A DNA stretch of 7,230 nt from Alphaproteobacteria bacterium (lineage in GTDB: Bacteria; Pseudomonadota; Alphaproteobacteria; Rhizobiales; Devosiaceae), in assembly GCA_013152625.1 (NCBI GenBank), contig JAADFY010000107.1, positions 1 through 7,230 of the forward strand. The letters run 5' to 3'. A program made the translations under genes and the position numbers. How positions within the stretch are numbered: the stretch's first letter is position 1; each line of letters begins with the position of its first letter. Positions 6,488 through 7,230 of the stretch are shown piece by piece. The notes under the pieces were generated by a model, which saw nothing but the letters and a program-made list of their open reading frames with translations, was not told where the DNA came from and did not search any database.

Positions 6488-6997
6488 ATGGGAAATGCAC
6501 AAATAGCAATCAAGGCAGTTGCTTCAAAGGACGAGGAAGGGCTCAAGCCGCGCTACCTCGAGGCCGTATCACGGGTCGAGCGGTTGCACCGCCGCCTGCT
6601 CGATGTGATCAAGGATGAATTTGATCGCATGGGCTGGGACGATATCAACCCGATCCAGGCGCTCTTGATGTTCAATATCGGTGATTCGGAACTAACGGCA
6701 GGTGAACTGCGCTCCCGGGGATATTATCTGGGGTCCAATGTATCCTACAATCTGAAAAAGCTTGTGGATGCGGGCTACATTCACCAGGAACGCTCACGCA
6801 CCGACCGTCGCTCGGTCCGGCTGCATCTCACGCCCAAGGGCGAGGAAGTCGCCGAGGTGATCGACGAGCTTTATGACCGGCATATGAAGTCCATCGAGCA
6901 GGTGGGTGGCCTGTCCAAAGAGGGCTTCGACAGTCTGAACACGGCGCTGGCCCGGCTCGAACGTTTCTGGGTTGATCAAATTCTGTACAAACTTTAG
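6488..6997 (+). CDS. MarR-family winged-helix transcriptional regulator (LdtR/PetP-like)
   Basis: Dimeric DNA-binding regulator of 169 residues, a normal MarR length. N-terminal helix: YLEAVSRVERLHRRLLDVIKDEFDR (23-47). DNA-binding domain: NPIQALLMFNIG (54-65), ELTAGELRSRG (68-78), recognition helix about SNVSYNLKKLVDAG (83-96), and a wing with the conserved D-R-R (106-108) in RSRTDRRSVRLHLTPKG. The C-terminal dimerisation helices end in ALARLERFWVDQILYKL. ELTAGELRSRGYYLGSNVSYN and the ERFW.DQILY ending closely recall the alphaproteobacterial LdtR/PetP group, from memory and not from a search. I chose ATG 6488 because the preceding AAAAAGG is well placed; the same frame is open far upstream into the FGE gene but encodes nothing protein-like there. 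The palindrome at 6385-6403 is a likely autoregulatory site. The gene is probably a separate transcription unit, and a link to sulfatase control is not shown. Confidence 0.92.
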   Translation: MGNAQIAIKAVASKDEEGLKPRYLEAVSRVERLHRRLLDVIKDEFDRMGWDDINPIQALLMFNIGDSELTAGELRSRGYYLGSNVSYNLKKLVDAGYIHQERSRTDRRSVRLHLTPKGEEVAEVIDELYDRHMKSIEQVGGLSKEGFDSLNTALARLERFWVDQILYKL

Positions 6998-7022
6998 GTC
7001 GCTTACGCCCTGAACTGTTCTC

Positions 7023-7041
7023 GCCCGCGGGCTCATTTTTT
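7023..7041 (+). terminator. Possible weak intrinsic terminator after the MarR gene
   Basis: A self-complementary GCCCGCGGGC is followed after three bases by a run of six T, 25 bases downstream of the MarR stop. The stem is short once a loop is allowed (about 3 bp plus a 4-base loop), so it is a weak candidate. The T-run also forms the left end of the repeat that follows. Confidence 0.3.
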
Positions 7042-7230
7042 GCCTCACGGGTCGCACCGCGTTTGTCACGACGCGCTAAACCCGCGCTGTTCCAAACGCT
7101 GGCCCTCCGGCAGGGCGGCGCTTGCGCCGGCTCGCGTTGAAGCTCGCTGAGCTCCTTTTTGCCTCACGGGTCGCACCGCGTTTGTCACGACGCGCTAAAC
7201 CCGCGCTGTTCCAAACGCTGGCCCTCCGGC
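7037..7230. repeat. Direct repeat with 119-bp period, running off the window edge
   Basis: The stretch 7037-7111 recurs without a mismatch at 7156-7230, where the window ends, so the true repeat is at least 75 bp and the period is 119 bp. The material between the copies is rich in short inverted repeats: GCCCT-CCGGC-AGGGC, GGCGC-TT-GCGCC and AGCTC-GCT-GAGCT. The period is not a multiple of three and stop codons occur in the frames I read, so this is not a coding repeat. It looks like a non-coding tandem array or repeated intergenic element, as found between genes in some Rhodobacterales. No transposase or attachment site is visible. Confidence 0.9.

Noticed and set aside
7037..7230. CRISPR array
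   Set aside because: The repeat is at least 75 bp with a 44-bp gap and only two visible copies. Size and structure do not fit CRISPR repeats and spacers, and no cas gene is present.

Overview
The window looks like a piece of an alphaproteobacterial chromosome, most likely Rhodobacterales (Roseobacter-like). The reasons are its fairly GC-rich codon use, a tripartite tricarboxylate transporter (TTT) operon, a formylglycine-generating enzyme (FGE) of the GGRS(F/C)VGT type, and a MarR regulator that resembles LdtR/PetP. The taxonomic placement is inferred from protein resemblance and was not tested by a search.

Layout. On the minus strand, reading right to left from about 3600 to 1, is an operon in the order tctC (periplasmic binding protein), tctB (small membrane subunit), tctA (large permease) and a GntR/FCD regulator cut by the window edge. 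tctA and the regulator overlap by ATGA. A perfect 10-bp stem-loop lies between tctC and tctB. Divergently, on the plus strand, is a type I sulfatase with the Cys-type CVPSR formylglycine motif. It is followed by a gene for an FGE/SUMF1-type sulfatase-maturing enzyme, which as written is broken by two opposite single-base frameshifts. After a gap of about 250 bases that holds a perfect 19-bp palindrome comes a MarR-family regulator. The last ~195 bases are non-coding and contain a 119-bp-period direct repeat that runs off the right edge.

How it may work. The sulfatase and the TTT operon share a short divergent promoter region. In it a GTCTAGAC palindrome overlaps a good -35 match of the transporter promoter. 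The simplest reading is a uptake-and-desulfation module: a TTT system imports a small organic anion, possibly a sulfate ester. A cytoplasmic sulfatase, which has no signal peptide, hydrolyses it, and the downstream FGE would convert the sulfatase active-site Cys to formylglycine. The GntR-family protein at the end of the transporter operon is the natural candidate regulator. The substrate cannot be read from the sequence. If the FGE frameshifts are real, the sulfatase must depend on another FGE in the genome or be inactive.

I see no mobile element, tRNA, rRNA or CRISPR. Nothing here is a clearly unprecedented system. The points most worth checking are the doubly frameshifted FGE, the two palindromic operators and the terminal 119-bp repeat.
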